Positions 16,901 through 25,078 of a stretch of 64,000 bases of DNA are shown here, in pieces (position 1 is the first letter of the stretch; the number at the start of each line of letters is the position of its first letter). The stretch comes from Candidatus Saccharimonadota bacterium (lineage in GTDB: Bacteria; Patescibacteriota; Saccharimonadia; Saccharimonadales; UBA4665), in the NCBI GenBank assembly GCA_013289705.1, contig JABCZM010000002.1, positions 111,098 to 175,097 on the forward strand. Direction: 5' to 3'. The notes beneath the pieces were generated by a model. It did not search any database and was not told where the DNA came from. It worked only from the letters and a program-made list of their open reading frames with translations. The position numbers and the translations under genes were made by a program.

Positions 16901-17566
16901 ATGAATACTTTACTGAAACCGCTACAAGTTAGAGAAACCTTGCTTCAGAAGAAGGTTAGAATATTCACGGCGCAAGACTTTGAGAAAATATTTCAAACTA
17001 CGGCTACGCAAGCGAAATACTTCTTGGAAACACAAACGAACCAAGGCTTACTGACACGACTGAAGCGAGGTGTGTATGCGCTCAAGACCGATCTACCCAG
17101 CCAGGAAGAAATTGCGAACAGACTCTACAGGCCCTCCTACATTTCCTTTGAATATGCGCTAGCTTATTGGGGGATTATGCCCGAAATGCCATATACACTG
17201 ACCTCGGCGACCACGAAACCGACGAGACAGTTCACGGTTAACGAAATATCCTACGCCTATTACAGTATTCAAGAGAAGGCGTATACCGGCTACATGCTCA
17301 TAAATACTAATAGACGTATTTCAGAAAAGGGCAAAATAGCATCCTTAAATGAAATGGTACAAAAAGACCTAAGTGTTGGCTCGTTTCTGATGGCTGAGCC
17401 AGAGAAGGCGCTTGTTGATTACCTTTACTTCGTAGCCCTCGGAAAGAGGATGGAGAACGATCGCTTATTTATTGAGCCTGGTTCGATTGATAAGACAAAG
17501 GCGCATTCATATGCAAAGCTATACAACAAAAAGAAACTCACTGAACTTTTAGGAGGTCTCATATGA
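16901..17566 (+). CDS. AbiEi-type antitoxin (winged-helix)
   Basis: The 221-residue protein resembles the AbiEi antitoxins of type IV toxin-antitoxin systems. It has an N-terminal winged helix (FTAQDFEKIFQTTATQAKYFLETQTNQGLLTRLKRGVYAL), then the transcriptional-repressor domain with ISFEYALAYWGIMPE and AEPEKALVDYLYF. AbiEi proteins repress their own operon and counter the nucleotidyltransferase toxin without direct binding. The next gene overlaps by 4 bases (ATGA). An AAAGG lies before the ATG. Confidence 0.85.
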   Translation: MNTLLKPLQVRETLLQKKVRIFTAQDFEKIFQTTATQAKYFLETQTNQGLLTRLKRGVYALKTDLPSQEEIANRLYRPSYISFEYALAYWGIMPEMPYTLTSATTKPTRQFTVNEISYAYYSIQEKAYTGYMLINTNRRISEKGKIASLNEMVQKDLSVGSFLMAEPEKALVDYLYFVALGKRMENDRLFIEPGSIDKTKAHSYAKLYNKKKLTELLGGLI

Positions 17567-18282
17567 TAGCCAATGATGTACTAGCAACAGTAGCTATTAA
17601 ATATCAAACAACTGAGCTGAATGTACGACGTGAGTACATGCAGCACCTATTTCTGTCTTACTTTTACCAGCAACCTCAAGCAAAAGAGATCTATTTTAAG
17701 GGCGGAACAGCACTGCGAATTGTGTATGGTAGCCCTCGTTTTTCAGAAGATCTCGACTTCGGGTCAACGCTGCATGACATAGATGAAATCGAGAGGGCAG
17801 TTCTAGCCACTCTGATCGAGGTGCAAAGGGAAGGCATTTCCTCGGACATTATTGAGTCGAAAAAGACAAGTGGTGGCTACCTTGCCGTTATTGATTTTGT
17901 TCTCGGAAAAACAGTAATCCGGCTACGATTTGAGGCATCTTTCAGAGAAAAAGAATTGGAAAGCGAGACTGAGACTATCGTCAGTGACTTCATACCGCCG
18001 TATATTATCAACAGTTTGGCGCAAGAGCAGTTGATAGGTGGGAAAATTGCTGCACTACTTGACCGTAGAAAGCCTCGAGATTTTTATGACCTCTACTATT
18101 TGCTACAGAAAGGGTTTGTTTCAACACAACAAAAGGCTCTGATGCAGCAAGTAGTACCGCTCATTGAGCAGACGGACATTAACTTTACCCAAGAGCTAAA
18201 ACAATTTCTGCCCCAAAGCCAGTGGCCTATAATCAAGGATTTTAAAACTGTTCTAGGGCGTGCGGTTAAGAGGTTCGTATAG
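17563..18282 (+). CDS. AbiEii/AbiGii-type nucleotidyltransferase toxin
   Basis: The 239-residue protein has the nucleotidyltransferase signature FKGGTALRIVYGSPRFSEDLDF (GG-T then DLDF acidic pair) and the later RRKPRDFYDLYYL block of the AbiEii family. These toxins transfer nucleotides to tRNA or other targets and give phage-related abortive infection or growth arrest. Overlap with the AbiEi gene implies translational coupling; an AGGAGG lies 11-16 bases before this ATG, inside the AbiEi gene. Confidence 0.88.
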   Translation: MIANDVLATVAIKYQTTELNVRREYMQHLFLSYFYQQPQAKEIYFKGGTALRIVYGSPRFSEDLDFGSTLHDIDEIERAVLATLIEVQREGISSDIIESKKTSGGYLAVIDFVLGKTVIRLRFEASFREKELESETETIVSDFIPPYIINSLAQEQLIGGKIAALLDRRKPRDFYDLYYLLQKGFVSTQQKALMQQVVPLIEQTDINFTQELKQFLPQSQWPIIKDFKTVLGRAVKRFV

Positions 18283-18310
18283 AATATACGCATGCTCTGA
18301 AAATGCAAGT

Positions 18311-19255
18311 TTAGGGCTTGTTGTGGGCCATATAGTTGCTGTACCAACTATAGTTGTGGCCCAGGAATTTGGCGATGAGTTCGATGCCCAGTTCGGCGGT
18401 TTTGTTTTTTTCGTCCTGGAGGGGGTTGTATTCGACGACATCGATGCCGACAATGTTGACCCCATTGTGTAATTGACCGACGTATTCGGCTAGAGTGGAG
18501 ATTTCGCGGTAACTCAGGCCTTTGGCGTTGGGCATGCCGGCGCCAGGGGCATAGATTTGGTCGATGCTGTCTAGGTCGAGGCTGATCCAGATGTTGGGAA
18601 CGCGGGCGGCTAGATCGTCGATAAGTTTGATGAGTTCTCCCAGGCCCTTGGTGAGTACGTCGAACAGACTAAATGAGGTGAGATTTTCACGGGCTATGAG
18701 GTCGAGTTCGGCTTGATCCCAGTCGCTACCACCGATGTGCAGGAGGTTTTCTTTAGCTAGTTTGGTGCCTTCGCCATGGACGTTTTTGAGTGCTGGTGCG
18801 CCAAAACCCATCAGGCTGGCAAGGTGCATGCCGTGGATATTGGCGGTTAGACTGGTTTCGTCGGTGTTCATGTCACCGTGGGCATCGAAGTAAATGAGGC
18901 CTAGCTGGCCGTGTAATGCCACGCTGGCGCCAGATACAGCGCCGAGATTTATGGAGTGGTCGCCTCCTAGAACAATGGCTTTTTGCCCACTGCGGACGCT
19001 TGACTCGACTTTGTCTGCTAATGCTTCGTTTACGCGGACGATTTCATCCAGATATGGAAGCCGAGGATTGCCGGGTTGCAGGTTACGACGGTCGGTAACG
19101 GCAATGTTACCCTCGTCATTAAGTTCAAATCCGACGCCAGTTAATTTATCGGTAATTTGTTGATGGCGAAAGGCGTCCGGACCGATGTCGACACCAAGGT
19201 TTTCGGCTCCGAGGTCTAACGGCACACCTATGAGTGTTGCTTGTGTTTTGCTCAT
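18311..19255 (-). CDS. rocF: Arginase-family hydrolase
   Basis: The 314-residue protein starts with IGVPLDLGAENLGVDIGPDAFR and holds the Mn-binding motifs GGDHS, DAHGDMN, NIHGM and SLDLDSID, then APGAGMPNAKGLSYRE. This order fits arginase (arginine to ornithine plus urea) better than agmatinase, but formiminoglutamase-type relatives cannot be excluded. A TACAAT on the minus strand (19263-19268) ends 7 bases before the ATG, so the mRNA should be leaderless. It is divergent from groESL. No urease or ornithine pathway genes are in the window. Confidence 0.88.
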   Translation of the reverse strand: MSKTQATLIGVPLDLGAENLGVDIGPDAFRHQQITDKLTGVGFELNDEGNIAVTDRRNLQPGNPRLPYLDEIVRVNEALADKVESSVRSGQKAIVLGGDHSINLGAVSGASVALHGQLGLIYFDAHGDMNTDETSLTANIHGMHLASLMGFGAPALKNVHGEGTKLAKENLLHIGGSDWDQAELDLIARENLTSFSLFDVLTKGLGELIKLIDDLAARVPNIWISLDLDSIDQIYAPGAGMPNAKGLSYREISTLAEYVGQLHNGVNIVGIDVVEYNPLQDEKNKTAELGIELIAKFLGHNYSWYSNYMAHNKP

Positions 19256-19290
19256 AGCGCTTATTGTAGCAAAGATTTAAGATCCTGGGC

Positions 19291-19320
19291 TTGACGTTAA
19301 GTCTGCACGTTAGGTATAGT
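19291..19320 (+). promoter_or_regulatory. groESL promoter
   Basis: TTGACG (19291-19296), an 18-base spacer and TATAGT (19315-19320). The predicted transcription start lies just before or within the CIRCE element. Confidence 0.75.
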
Positions 19321-19332
19321 TACTGAGGATAG

Positions 19333-19359
19333 TTGGCACTCTCATGGGTAAAGTGCTAA
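19333..19359 (+). promoter_or_regulatory. CIRCE operator (HrcA binding site)
   Basis: TTGGCACTC-N9-AAGTGCTAA differs from the consensus TTAGCACTC-N9-GAGTGCTAA at one base per arm, with exactly 9 bases between the arms. It lies between the -10 and the groES ribosome-binding site, the classic place for HrcA repression that is relieved by heat shock. It implies an hrcA gene elsewhere in the genome. Confidence 0.9.
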
Positions 19360-19388
19360 CGGACAAGTTTTAATAGGAGGATTTACAG

Positions 19389-19655
19389 ATGAGTACACCA
19401 CTGCAGCCATTAGGCGATTATATTGTGGCACAGGCTGAAGAGGCAGAAAGTAAGACGGCGAGCGGGCTATATTTGCCTGGTAACGCGCAGGAAAAACCAA
19501 AGACTGCCAAGGTTGTGGCTGTTGGGCCGCTTGCAAAGCAAGTAAAGGTTGGTGAGCGGATTGTCTACAAAAGTTATAGCAACACCGATGTTAAAGTTGG
19601 CAAAGAAGAATTCATCCTTGTGAAGGAAGAAGACGTTTTAGCGACAGTGAAGTAA
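19389..19655 (+). CDS. groS: Co-chaperonin GroES
   Basis: The 88-residue protein contains LQPLGDYIVAQAEEAESKTASGLYLP, the mobile-loop region, and the closing KEEFILVKEEDVLATVK, as in the Cpn10 family. It caps the GroEL ring. A strong AGGAGG lies before the ATG, downstream of the CIRCE element. Confidence 0.97.
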   Translation: MSTPLQPLGDYIVAQAEEAESKTASGLYLPGNAQEKPKTAKVVAVGPLAKQVKVGERIVYKSYSNTDVKVGKEEFILVKEEDVLATVK

Positions 19656-19669
19656 CTATGGAGAGTGCT

Positions 19670-19795
19670 ATGACGACAGGCAATGACTTTGGATTTCTTG
19701 TCGTTATCTTTTGGGCCATTGGTCTCATCATAGCAATCCCCGTATTGTCGACAGCGCTAGTTATGTATAAAAAGAGCAAGATAAGGAGAAGATAA
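19670..19795 (+). CDS. Small single-span membrane protein between groES and groEL, 41 aa
   Basis: A short frame starts at ATG 19670 with GGAGAG just upstream (19660-19665) and encodes one hydrophobic helix (about residues 8-32, FGFLVVIFWAIGLIIAIPV onward) with a basic tail (KKSKIRRR). Its stop TAA overlaps the groEL ATG as TAATG, so the two are translationally coupled, and its last codons contain the groEL Shine-Dalgarno (AAGGAGA). An in-frame ATG at 19658 is an alternative start. The topology would be N-out/C-in by the positive-inside rule. No family is recognised. Confidence 0.7.
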   Translation: MTTGNDFGFLVVIFWAIGLIIAIPVLSTALVMYKKSKIRRR

Positions 19796-21441
19796 TGGCT
19801 AAGAAAGTTTTTTATGATGATGATGCTCGCCGACGAGTGCTTGGCGGGGCAGAGATTTTGTATAGTGCGGTAAAGACAACTATGGGGCCTAAGGGTCGTA
19901 ATGTGGTGATTAGCAAAAGCTACGGCTCACCTAGTATTACGCATGATGGCGTGAGCGTGGCTAAGGCTGTTGAACTGGCCGATGTTGATGACGAAACGTT
20001 GGGTTACAAGGTTGGTGCTGAACTGATCAAGCAGGCTGCTTCTAAGATGAACGATGTTGCTGGTGATGGCACAACCACAGTTACGGTGTTGACGTATCAT
20101 ATCTTGAACGAGGCAAACAAGCTGATTGCTGCCGGGCATAACCCGATGTTGCTTCGCAAAGGGCTTGAATCTGCAGCACATGAGGTGCTGGGTAAGCTTG
20201 GTGGTATGAGCGAAGATATTCAGGGCAAAAAGACTCGTGTGGCCGAAGTGGCTACAATTTCAGCCGGTGATTCGGTCATTGGTGATCTGATTGCTGATGT
20301 GATTGAAAAAGTGGGCCGTGACGGCATTGTGACGGTAGAAGAAGGCCAAGGTTTGGCGTTGGAAGCCGAAGTTGTGGAAGGCTTTACCTTTGACCGTGGT
20401 TTTGTGAGCCCTTACATGGTAACGGATACGGCTCGTATGGAGGCTGTGTACGACAAACCAGCGATTGTGATTACTGATAAGAAAATCACCTCAATTCAGG
20501 AATTTTTACCGCTGCTTGAGAAGTTGGCAAATGCTGGCAAGAAGGACCTAGTAATTGTTGCTGAAGATGTTGAGGGTGAAGCGCTTGGTACATTGGTACT
20601 AAACCGCTTGAAGGGTGTGTTTAATACCGTTGCAATCAAGGCTCCAGCCTTTGGCGATCGCCGCAAAGATGTGTTGAACGACATTGCTATTTTGACTGGT
20701 GCACAGGTAATTACCGACGACCGTGGTATGACATTTGAAAACGTTGAACTTGATGTAGTTGGTACGGCTCGTCGCGTTATTGTAACTAAGGACGAAACCA
20801 CCATTATTGAGGGTGCTGGTTCTGAAGCTGAGGTGCAGGCACGTATTAATCAGATTAATACGCAGACGGATGCTGCAACCAGTAGCTACGACAAGGAAAA
20901 CCTAGAAAAGCGCCGCGCTGCATTGAGTGGTAAAGTTGCCGTTATTAAGGTTGGTGGCGCCACCGAGACGGAAATCAACGAAAAGAAAGATCGTGTTGAT
21001 GATGCTGTGCACGCTGTAAAAGCTGCATTGGCCGAAGGTATCGTACCTGGCGGCGGCGTGACGTTGATTAACCTGACGAGTGCTGTAACTACATCGACTA
21101 CTGATGATGACGCGGTGACGGCAGGCAAGGGCTTGCTTGTGAAGGCACTGGAACAACCGTTCCGTATTTTGCTGACGAACGCTGGCCTGAATGCAGACGA
21201 GTGGTTGCCACAAGTAAAGGCTGGCAAACCAGGGTTTGGTGTTGATGTGAATAATGCTGCCAAATTAGTTGATTTGAAGGCGGTTGGCGTGATTGATCCA
21301 GCGCGAGTTACCAAAGAGGCCTTGCAGAATGCGGTGTCGATTGCCGGAACAAGCATGACCATGGGTGCACTGGTGGTTGATGTGCCTGAGCCTAAGACTG
21401 CTGCTGCGCCTGATATGGGCGGCATGGGCATGGGAATGTAG
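19795..21441 (+). CDS. groL: Chaperonin GroEL
   Basis: The 548-residue Cpn60 has the ATP-binding MGPKGRNVV and AGDGTTTVTVL blocks, the apical substrate-binding domain, EEGIVPGGGV-like AEGIVPGGGVTL, and a C-terminal Gly-Met tail (MGGMGMGM). It folds client proteins in the GroES-capped cavity. It is third in the CIRCE-controlled operon. Confidence 0.98.
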   Translation: MAKKVFYDDDARRRVLGGAEILYSAVKTTMGPKGRNVVISKSYGSPSITHDGVSVAKAVELADVDDETLGYKVGAELIKQAASKMNDVAGDGTTTVTVLTYHILNEANKLIAAGHNPMLLRKGLESAAHEVLGKLGGMSEDIQGKKTRVAEVATISAGDSVIGDLIADVIEKVGRDGIVTVEEGQGLALEAEVVEGFTFDRGFVSPYMVTDTARMEAVYDKPAIVITDKKITSIQEFLPLLEKLANAGKKDLVIVAEDVEGEALGTLVLNRLKGVFNTVAIKAPAFGDRRKDVLNDIAILTGAQVITDDRGMTFENVELDVVGTARRVIVTKDETTIIEGAGSEAEVQARINQINTQTDAATSSYDKENLEKRRAALSGKVAVIKVGGATETEINEKKDRVDDAVHAVKAALAEGIVPGGGVTLINLTSAVTTSTTDDDAVTAGKGLLVKALEQPFRILLTNAGLNADEWLPQVKAGKPGFGVDVNNAAKLVDLKAVGVIDPARVTKEALQNAVSIAGTSMTMGALVVDVPEPKTAAAPDMGGMGMGM

Positions 21442-21489
21442 CAAACGCCGCCGCTTTGATATCTTGACGGGGCGTGTATACTTTACGAT

Positions 21490-22020
21490 ATGGGATTGTT
21501 TAATCGTCAAAAAAGCAGTGATATACCGGTAGAGTTGCGACCATACTATGATCCGCCAGCTCCTGCAACACGGGGTTGGGTTCGATGGATTGTACGTATA
21601 ATCGTGTTGCTAGTCATTGTTGGCTTGCTTGCGTTGCTTGTGGGATGGGCTTGGCACGAGTCGCACAAAACTAGCGGTGGCACATCTAGCCCAGCGGTCT
21701 CCACTAGTGGTGATGAAGGCTCGGCAACGTCGGGTTCTGGTGCTTCATCGGCACAGACGCCAAGTGCTAAAACTCCTTCGTCAGCGGCACAAAATAGTAC
21801 AAATAGTGATAATTCGGGCGCAGCTTCGTCTTCGACACCAAACACTACACCGGGCACTACACCGGCTGCTTCGGCATCGGCAGGCGCTGCGTCCTCTAGC
21901 GGCACGCCGGCTACAACCTTGCCAAGTACCGGACCTGCCGGTGAGCTTCTGGTATTTGTCGCCGCAGCCCTGATTGGTGCAAGCTTCTACCAGCTTCGCC
22001 TCCGCCAAAAAACCAATTAG
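21490..22020 (+). CDS. Ser/Thr-rich surface protein with LPXTG-like sorting signal
   Basis: The 176-residue protein has an N-terminal basic region and membrane helix (about residues 34-55), a long low-complexity Ser/Thr/Gly/Ala/Pro stretch (about 60-140), and the C-terminal order LPSTG - hydrophobic helix - RLRQK that defines a sortase cell-wall sorting signal. Sortase would cleave LPSTG and link the protein to the wall or a pilus. The N-terminal helix follows 33 residues of cytoplasmic-type sequence, so it may be an anchor rather than a cleaved signal. A TATACT (21477-21482) ends 7 bases before the ATG. Confidence 0.75.
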   Translation: MGLFNRQKSSDIPVELRPYYDPPAPATRGWVRWIVRIIVLLVIVGLLALLVGWAWHESHKTSGGTSSPAVSTSGDEGSATSGSGASSAQTPSAKTPSSAAQNSTNSDNSGAASSSTPNTTPGTTPAASASAGAASSSGTPATTLPSTGPAGELLVFVAAALIGASFYQLRLRQKTN

Positions 22021-22043
22021 CACAGATACCCAATATTATTGGG

Positions 22044-22625
22044 CTAGTTAGTGGTGTTGTTCTGTGTGAAGTAGTTAATTTCGTTGACGATATCGAGTAG
22101 GGCTTGGGCGCGCGATTTTTCGTTGCTAATTTGGCCAGCAACTTCGTAGGCGGTGCGAATTAGATCTTGGTTATCCGAAGCCTGGATCATCATCATGGTA
22201 GTACGGAATTTCTCTTCTGGAGATTGGTCGAGTTGACCAACCAGGGGGCTTAACTGCTGTAAAGCTTGTTGCTTGATGTCGAGCAGGTCATTTGCACTGA
22301 TGGGTGGAGTGCTGGTGGCAGGGATTGTACTGACTACGATCGGGGCGGTGCTCGTGTCTAGTGAATCGTTTGTAGCTGACTCTGATGGTGTAGGATCCGA
22401 AATACTAGCCGCTAGAGTCGTGCCACCTACGTAGCCATCGGCTGCTTGGGCTTCAAGTAATGGTTCGCTGCTGAGTGGTGCAGACGGTGTAGCTGCTGCT
22501 GGGGGTGCAGCGACGTAGGAATTATCGGCTCCGGGTGCTGTTTGATCTACAATGGCCCCTGCTGGCGGCTCGATATATGTACCGTCCTGTGGTTGTTGTG
22601 AATCGTCGTCTTGGTGCCCAAACAT
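22044..22625 (-). CDS. Hypothetical protein with disordered N-terminus
   Basis: Of 193 residues, the first ~115 are Pro/Ala/Ser/Thr-rich and probably disordered. The last ~75 (NDLLDIKQQALQQLSPLVGQLDQSPEEKFRTTMMMIQASDNQDLIRTAYEVAGQIS) form a likely helical domain. No membrane segment is seen. It is convergent with the LPXTG-type gene; a small hairpin (CCCAAT/ATTGGG, 22029-22043) lies between them. The family is not recognised. Confidence 0.65.
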   Translation of the reverse strand: MFGHQDDDSQQPQDGTYIEPPAGAIVDQTAPGADNSYVAAPPAAATPSAPLSSEPLLEAQAADGYVGGTTLAASISDPTPSESATNDSLDTSTAPIVVSTIPATSTPPISANDLLDIKQQALQQLSPLVGQLDQSPEEKFRTTMMMIQASDNQDLIRTAYEVAGQISNEKSRAQALLDIVNEINYFTQNNTTN

Positions 22626-22682
22626 AAATACCCCCCTGAAGATCTATAAAGCTTAATAGCGCTTACGCTATACTATATAAAA

Positions 22683-22709
22683 ATGAGTACTCGAACACAA
22701 GGCGGTTAA
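22683..22709 (+). other. Possible 8-codon mini-ORF ahead of the isomerase gene
   Basis: ATG 22683 lies 8 bases after TATACT (22669-22674) and is followed by seven codons and TAA (22707-22709). The next ATG (22713) is in the same frame 3 bases later. It could be a translated leaderless leader coupled to the isomerase gene, or the old N-terminus of that gene cut off by a stop codon. GGCGG inside it could serve as the ribosome-binding site of the isomerase. Confidence 0.4.
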
Positions 22710-22712
22710 TTG

Positions 22713-23744
22713 ATGTTGGATGATCTAAAAATGATTCACGAGCGTGACGCCCAAGATGCGCTCGGCATTGCCGAAAAACAATGGCAGCAGCTCGAGCGGC
22801 GATTTGCATACGCACCGCTGTTTACCACCGACCATATTTATAACGTTGTGTATGCCGGTATGGGTGGATCGGCTTTGGCGGCATTGCTAGCACAAACATG
22901 GCCGACTATTCAGGAGCCTTTTGAGGTTGCGCGAGGCTATGACATTCCGTCGTATGTTAACGGTGACACGCTGTTTATTGCGGCAAGCTACTCCGGAAAT
23001 ACCGAAGAAACGCTCGAAGCACTGGCGCAAGCCAAGGTAAAAGGTGCCCAGATTGCTGTCATTGCGGGCGGTGGCAAGCTGGTCGATATTGCTCGTGCCA
23101 AAAACTATCCATTGACCATACTTCCAAAAGTTGAACAGCCCCGATTTGCAGCTCTATATAATCTCAAAGCCTTGGTGGATCTGTTTGAGCAAGCTCACTT
23201 ACTTCACGCAGACCAAGCTGAGCTTGGTCAAGCTGCAGATTTTTTGAAAAATACCGTGTGCGATTGGCTACCTACCGTCCCGACGAAGCGTAATCTTGCT
23301 AAGCGCATCGCACTAGAATGTATTGGCAAATCGGTAGTTATCTACGCCGGCCCAAAGCTTTTCCCTGCGGCATATAAGTGGAAAATTGGCTTCAACGAGA
23401 ACGCCAAACAGATTGCCTGGGTAGGCCAATTTCCGGAGTTTAATCACAATGAATTTTTGGGCTGGAGCAAGCAGCCGGTCAGTAAACCGTATGCCGTTAT
23501 TGATGTGCGCAGTAGTTTTGAGCACGAACGAGTCCAAAAGCGTTTTGCAGTGACCGAACGTTTACTATCCGGCCTGCGTCCCGCACCAATTGTGGTTGAT
23601 GCTGTGGGCGAAAGCCTGCTCGCACAACTACTCTGGACCAGCGTACTTGGTGATTTTGTGACGATATATACGGCGCTGCTGAACGGGCTAAATCCTAGTC
23701 CTGCTGAGCTAGTAGAAAAGTTTAAGAAAGTCATGGAGGAATAA
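22713..23744 (+). CDS. Bifunctional phosphoglucose/phosphomannose isomerase family protein
   Basis: The 343-residue protein has two SIS (sugar isomerase) domains. YAGMGGSALAALLA and ASYSGNTEETLEALAQA form the phosphosugar-binding site, and the C-terminal half ends in LNPSPAELVEKFKK. It fits the PGI/PMI family that interconverts glucose-6-P, fructose-6-P and mannose-6-P. A cupin of the mannose-6-P isomerase type follows after 3 bases, and a trehalose-6-P synthase is encoded elsewhere in the window, so hexose-P use is consistent. The start at ATG 22713 is preferred over TTG 22710. Confidence 0.88.
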   Translation: MLDDLKMIHERDAQDALGIAEKQWQQLERRFAYAPLFTTDHIYNVVYAGMGGSALAALLAQTWPTIQEPFEVARGYDIPSYVNGDTLFIAASYSGNTEETLEALAQAKVKGAQIAVIAGGGKLVDIARAKNYPLTILPKVEQPRFAALYNLKALVDLFEQAHLLHADQAELGQAADFLKNTVCDWLPTVPTKRNLAKRIALECIGKSVVIYAGPKLFPAAYKWKIGFNENAKQIAWVGQFPEFNHNEFLGWSKQPVSKPYAVIDVRSSFEHERVQKRFAVTERLLSGLRPAPIVVDAVGESLLAQLLWTSVLGDFVTIYTALLNGLNPSPAELVEKFKKVMEE

Positions 23745-23747
23745 GCT

Positions 23748-24194
23748 ATGGATACGAATGCCCAATCACCAATCTTCGACCCAAAAGATTTTAGTAACGA
23801 GCCATATGTGAAGCGAGTCGAAAAGCCGTGGGGCTATGAACTGCACTGGGTGCGTGAGAATGCACCGTACATGGGCAAAATTATGCACGTCGATGAAGGC
23901 GAAAGTCTAAGTTTGCAAGTGCACGATCAGAAAGAGGAAAGCTACTTTATGATGGCCGGCAGGGCCAAGCTTATCTGGGAAAACAACAAGGGCGAGATGA
24001 TCGAAACCGAAATGAACCCTGGCTTTGGCTATGCCACTCAGGTTGGCCAAAAACATCGCATCGAAGCGATCACGGATTGTGATGTTATAGAGGCGTCAAC
24101 GCCAGAAAAAGGAACCACCTGGCGCCTCTGGGACAAGTATAGCCGTCCCGATGAGACCCCTGAGCAGCGCAAGAAAGAGCGCGGCGAACGTTAG
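23748..24194 (+). CDS. Cupin-domain protein (mannose-6-P isomerase type II-like)
   Basis: The 148-residue protein is one cupin barrel with VEKPWGYELHWV, MHVDEGESLSLQVHDQKEESYFMMAG (metal-binding His/Glu set) and a second cupin motif around HRIEA. The opening PWG motif and the context next to PGI/PMI point to mannose-6-P isomerase or a related sugar-phosphate cupin. It is in the same operon, 3 bases after the isomerase stop. The C-terminus is a charged tail (TPEQRKKERGER). Confidence 0.75.
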   Translation: MDTNAQSPIFDPKDFSNEPYVKRVEKPWGYELHWVRENAPYMGKIMHVDEGESLSLQVHDQKEESYFMMAGRAKLIWENNKGEMIETEMNPGFGYATQVGQKHRIEAITDCDVIEASTPEKGTTWRLWDKYSRPDETPEQRKKERGER

Positions 24195-24223
24195 CTCAAG
24201 CATTGCTATATAATAAGAGGTCT

Positions 24224-24916
24224 ATGAGGCAGTCATCGGTTCATCGGCATCCGCGTACGCAGTTTCTGCAGATGTTACTGCTTTCTACGGCAACGAGTGT
24301 GGCCTTGTTTGGGGTTGGCGTGTACCGCAACCATAGCTGGGGCTTTGCGTACCTCATTTGGAACCTGTTTTTAGCCTGGTTACCACTGTTATTTGCCGGT
24401 TGGCTGATTTATGTACTGCGCCGAAAATTATGGTCCAGCTGGGAGGCTTTAGTGGCTAGTTTTTTGTGGCTGGCATTTTTGCCCAACAGCTTCTATATGG
24501 TGAGCGATTTTATCCACTTGGAAGAAGTAAAACGGGTTGATATATTGTATGACGCCGTGATGTTTACGTCTTTCATTTCGGTGGGCGTGGTGTTAGGTTT
24601 GACTAGCTTGTATCTGGTGCATCAGCAGTTTCGGAAACGTTTTTCGATTCGGAGCAGTAACGCCTGGCTGGGATTCATATTTTTGCTCTGTAGTTTTGCG
24701 ATTTACCTTGGTCGTGACCTGCGCTGGAATAGTTGGGATATCCTGACTAATCCCGGTGGTTTGGTGTTTGATGTGTCGGATCGACTATTGCACCCAAACG
24801 CCTATCCTCAGATGTTTGTAACAACCTTTACATTTTTAGTGCTGATTAGCATGATGTATGGCCTGGCGTACAAAGCTGCCCAGCTGGTTATGTACGAAAA
24901 ACCCGTTAAAAACTGA
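24224..24916 (+). CDS. DUF1361 family membrane protein
   Basis: The 230-residue protein has about six to seven membrane helices and family blocks such as LIWNLFLAWLPLLFA, LPNSFYMVSDFIHL, DAVMFTSF and YLGRDLRWNSWDI, which match DUF1361. The function is unknown. I chose ATG 24224, with AAGAGG just upstream and TATAAT (24209-24214) 9 bases before; a TTG at 24203 would lie in the promoter. It follows the cupin gene after 29 bases. Confidence 0.85.
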   Translation: MRQSSVHRHPRTQFLQMLLLSTATSVALFGVGVYRNHSWGFAYLIWNLFLAWLPLLFAGWLIYVLRRKLWSSWEALVASFLWLAFLPNSFYMVSDFIHLEEVKRVDILYDAVMFTSFISVGVVLGLTSLYLVHQQFRKRFSIRSSNAWLGFIFLLCSFAIYLGRDLRWNSWDILTNPGGLVFDVSDRLLHPNAYPQMFVTTFTFLVLISMMYGLAYKAAQLVMYEKPVKN

Positions 24917-24956
24917 GCCTTGCATAACGGATCTAATTATAGTATTGTACTATCCT

Positions 24957-25028
24957 ATGAATCACGTAGTTTCACTAGTCTTAAACCGTCGCAGCTCACG
25001 TATTTTCGGGAGTTGTCCTTGTCGTTAG
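24957..25028 (+). CDS. Putative Arg-containing leader peptide (23 aa) of the GNAT-argS unit
   Basis: The short frame contains a cluster LNRRSSR with Arg codons CGT-CGC (24987-24992) and CGT (24999-25001), plus a last CGT before TAG. A promoter TTGCAT-N17-TATTGT (24920-24948) ends 8 bases before the ATG, so it would be the first codon of a leaderless mRNA. The last codons of the frame are the 5' half of an anti-terminator stem (see next entry). argS lies downstream. This is the arrangement of a ribosome-mediated attenuator that senses charged tRNA-Arg. It is inference from sequence alone. Confidence 0.6.
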   Translation: MNHVVSLVLNRRSSRIFGSCPCR

Positions 25029-25078
25029 TATAAAAATAAAGTTCCTTTGACAGCTCCCGGTAGGGAGCTTTTAATTTT
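25007..25078 (+). promoter_or_regulatory. Transcription attenuator: anti-terminator / terminator
   Basis: CGGGAGTTGTC (25007-25017) pairs with GACAGCTCCCG (25049-25059) over 11 bp with one G.T. The second half is also part of a terminator stem, AGCTCCC (25052-25058) with GGGAGCT (25063-25069), loop GGTA, followed by TTTTAATTTT. The two structures exclude each other. A weak upstream pairing (24993-24997 with 25010-25014) can act as the 1:2 stem. A ribosome stalled on the Arg pair leaves 25007-25017 free and favours read-through; a ribosome that reaches the stop codon covers it and favours termination. Confidence 0.75.
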
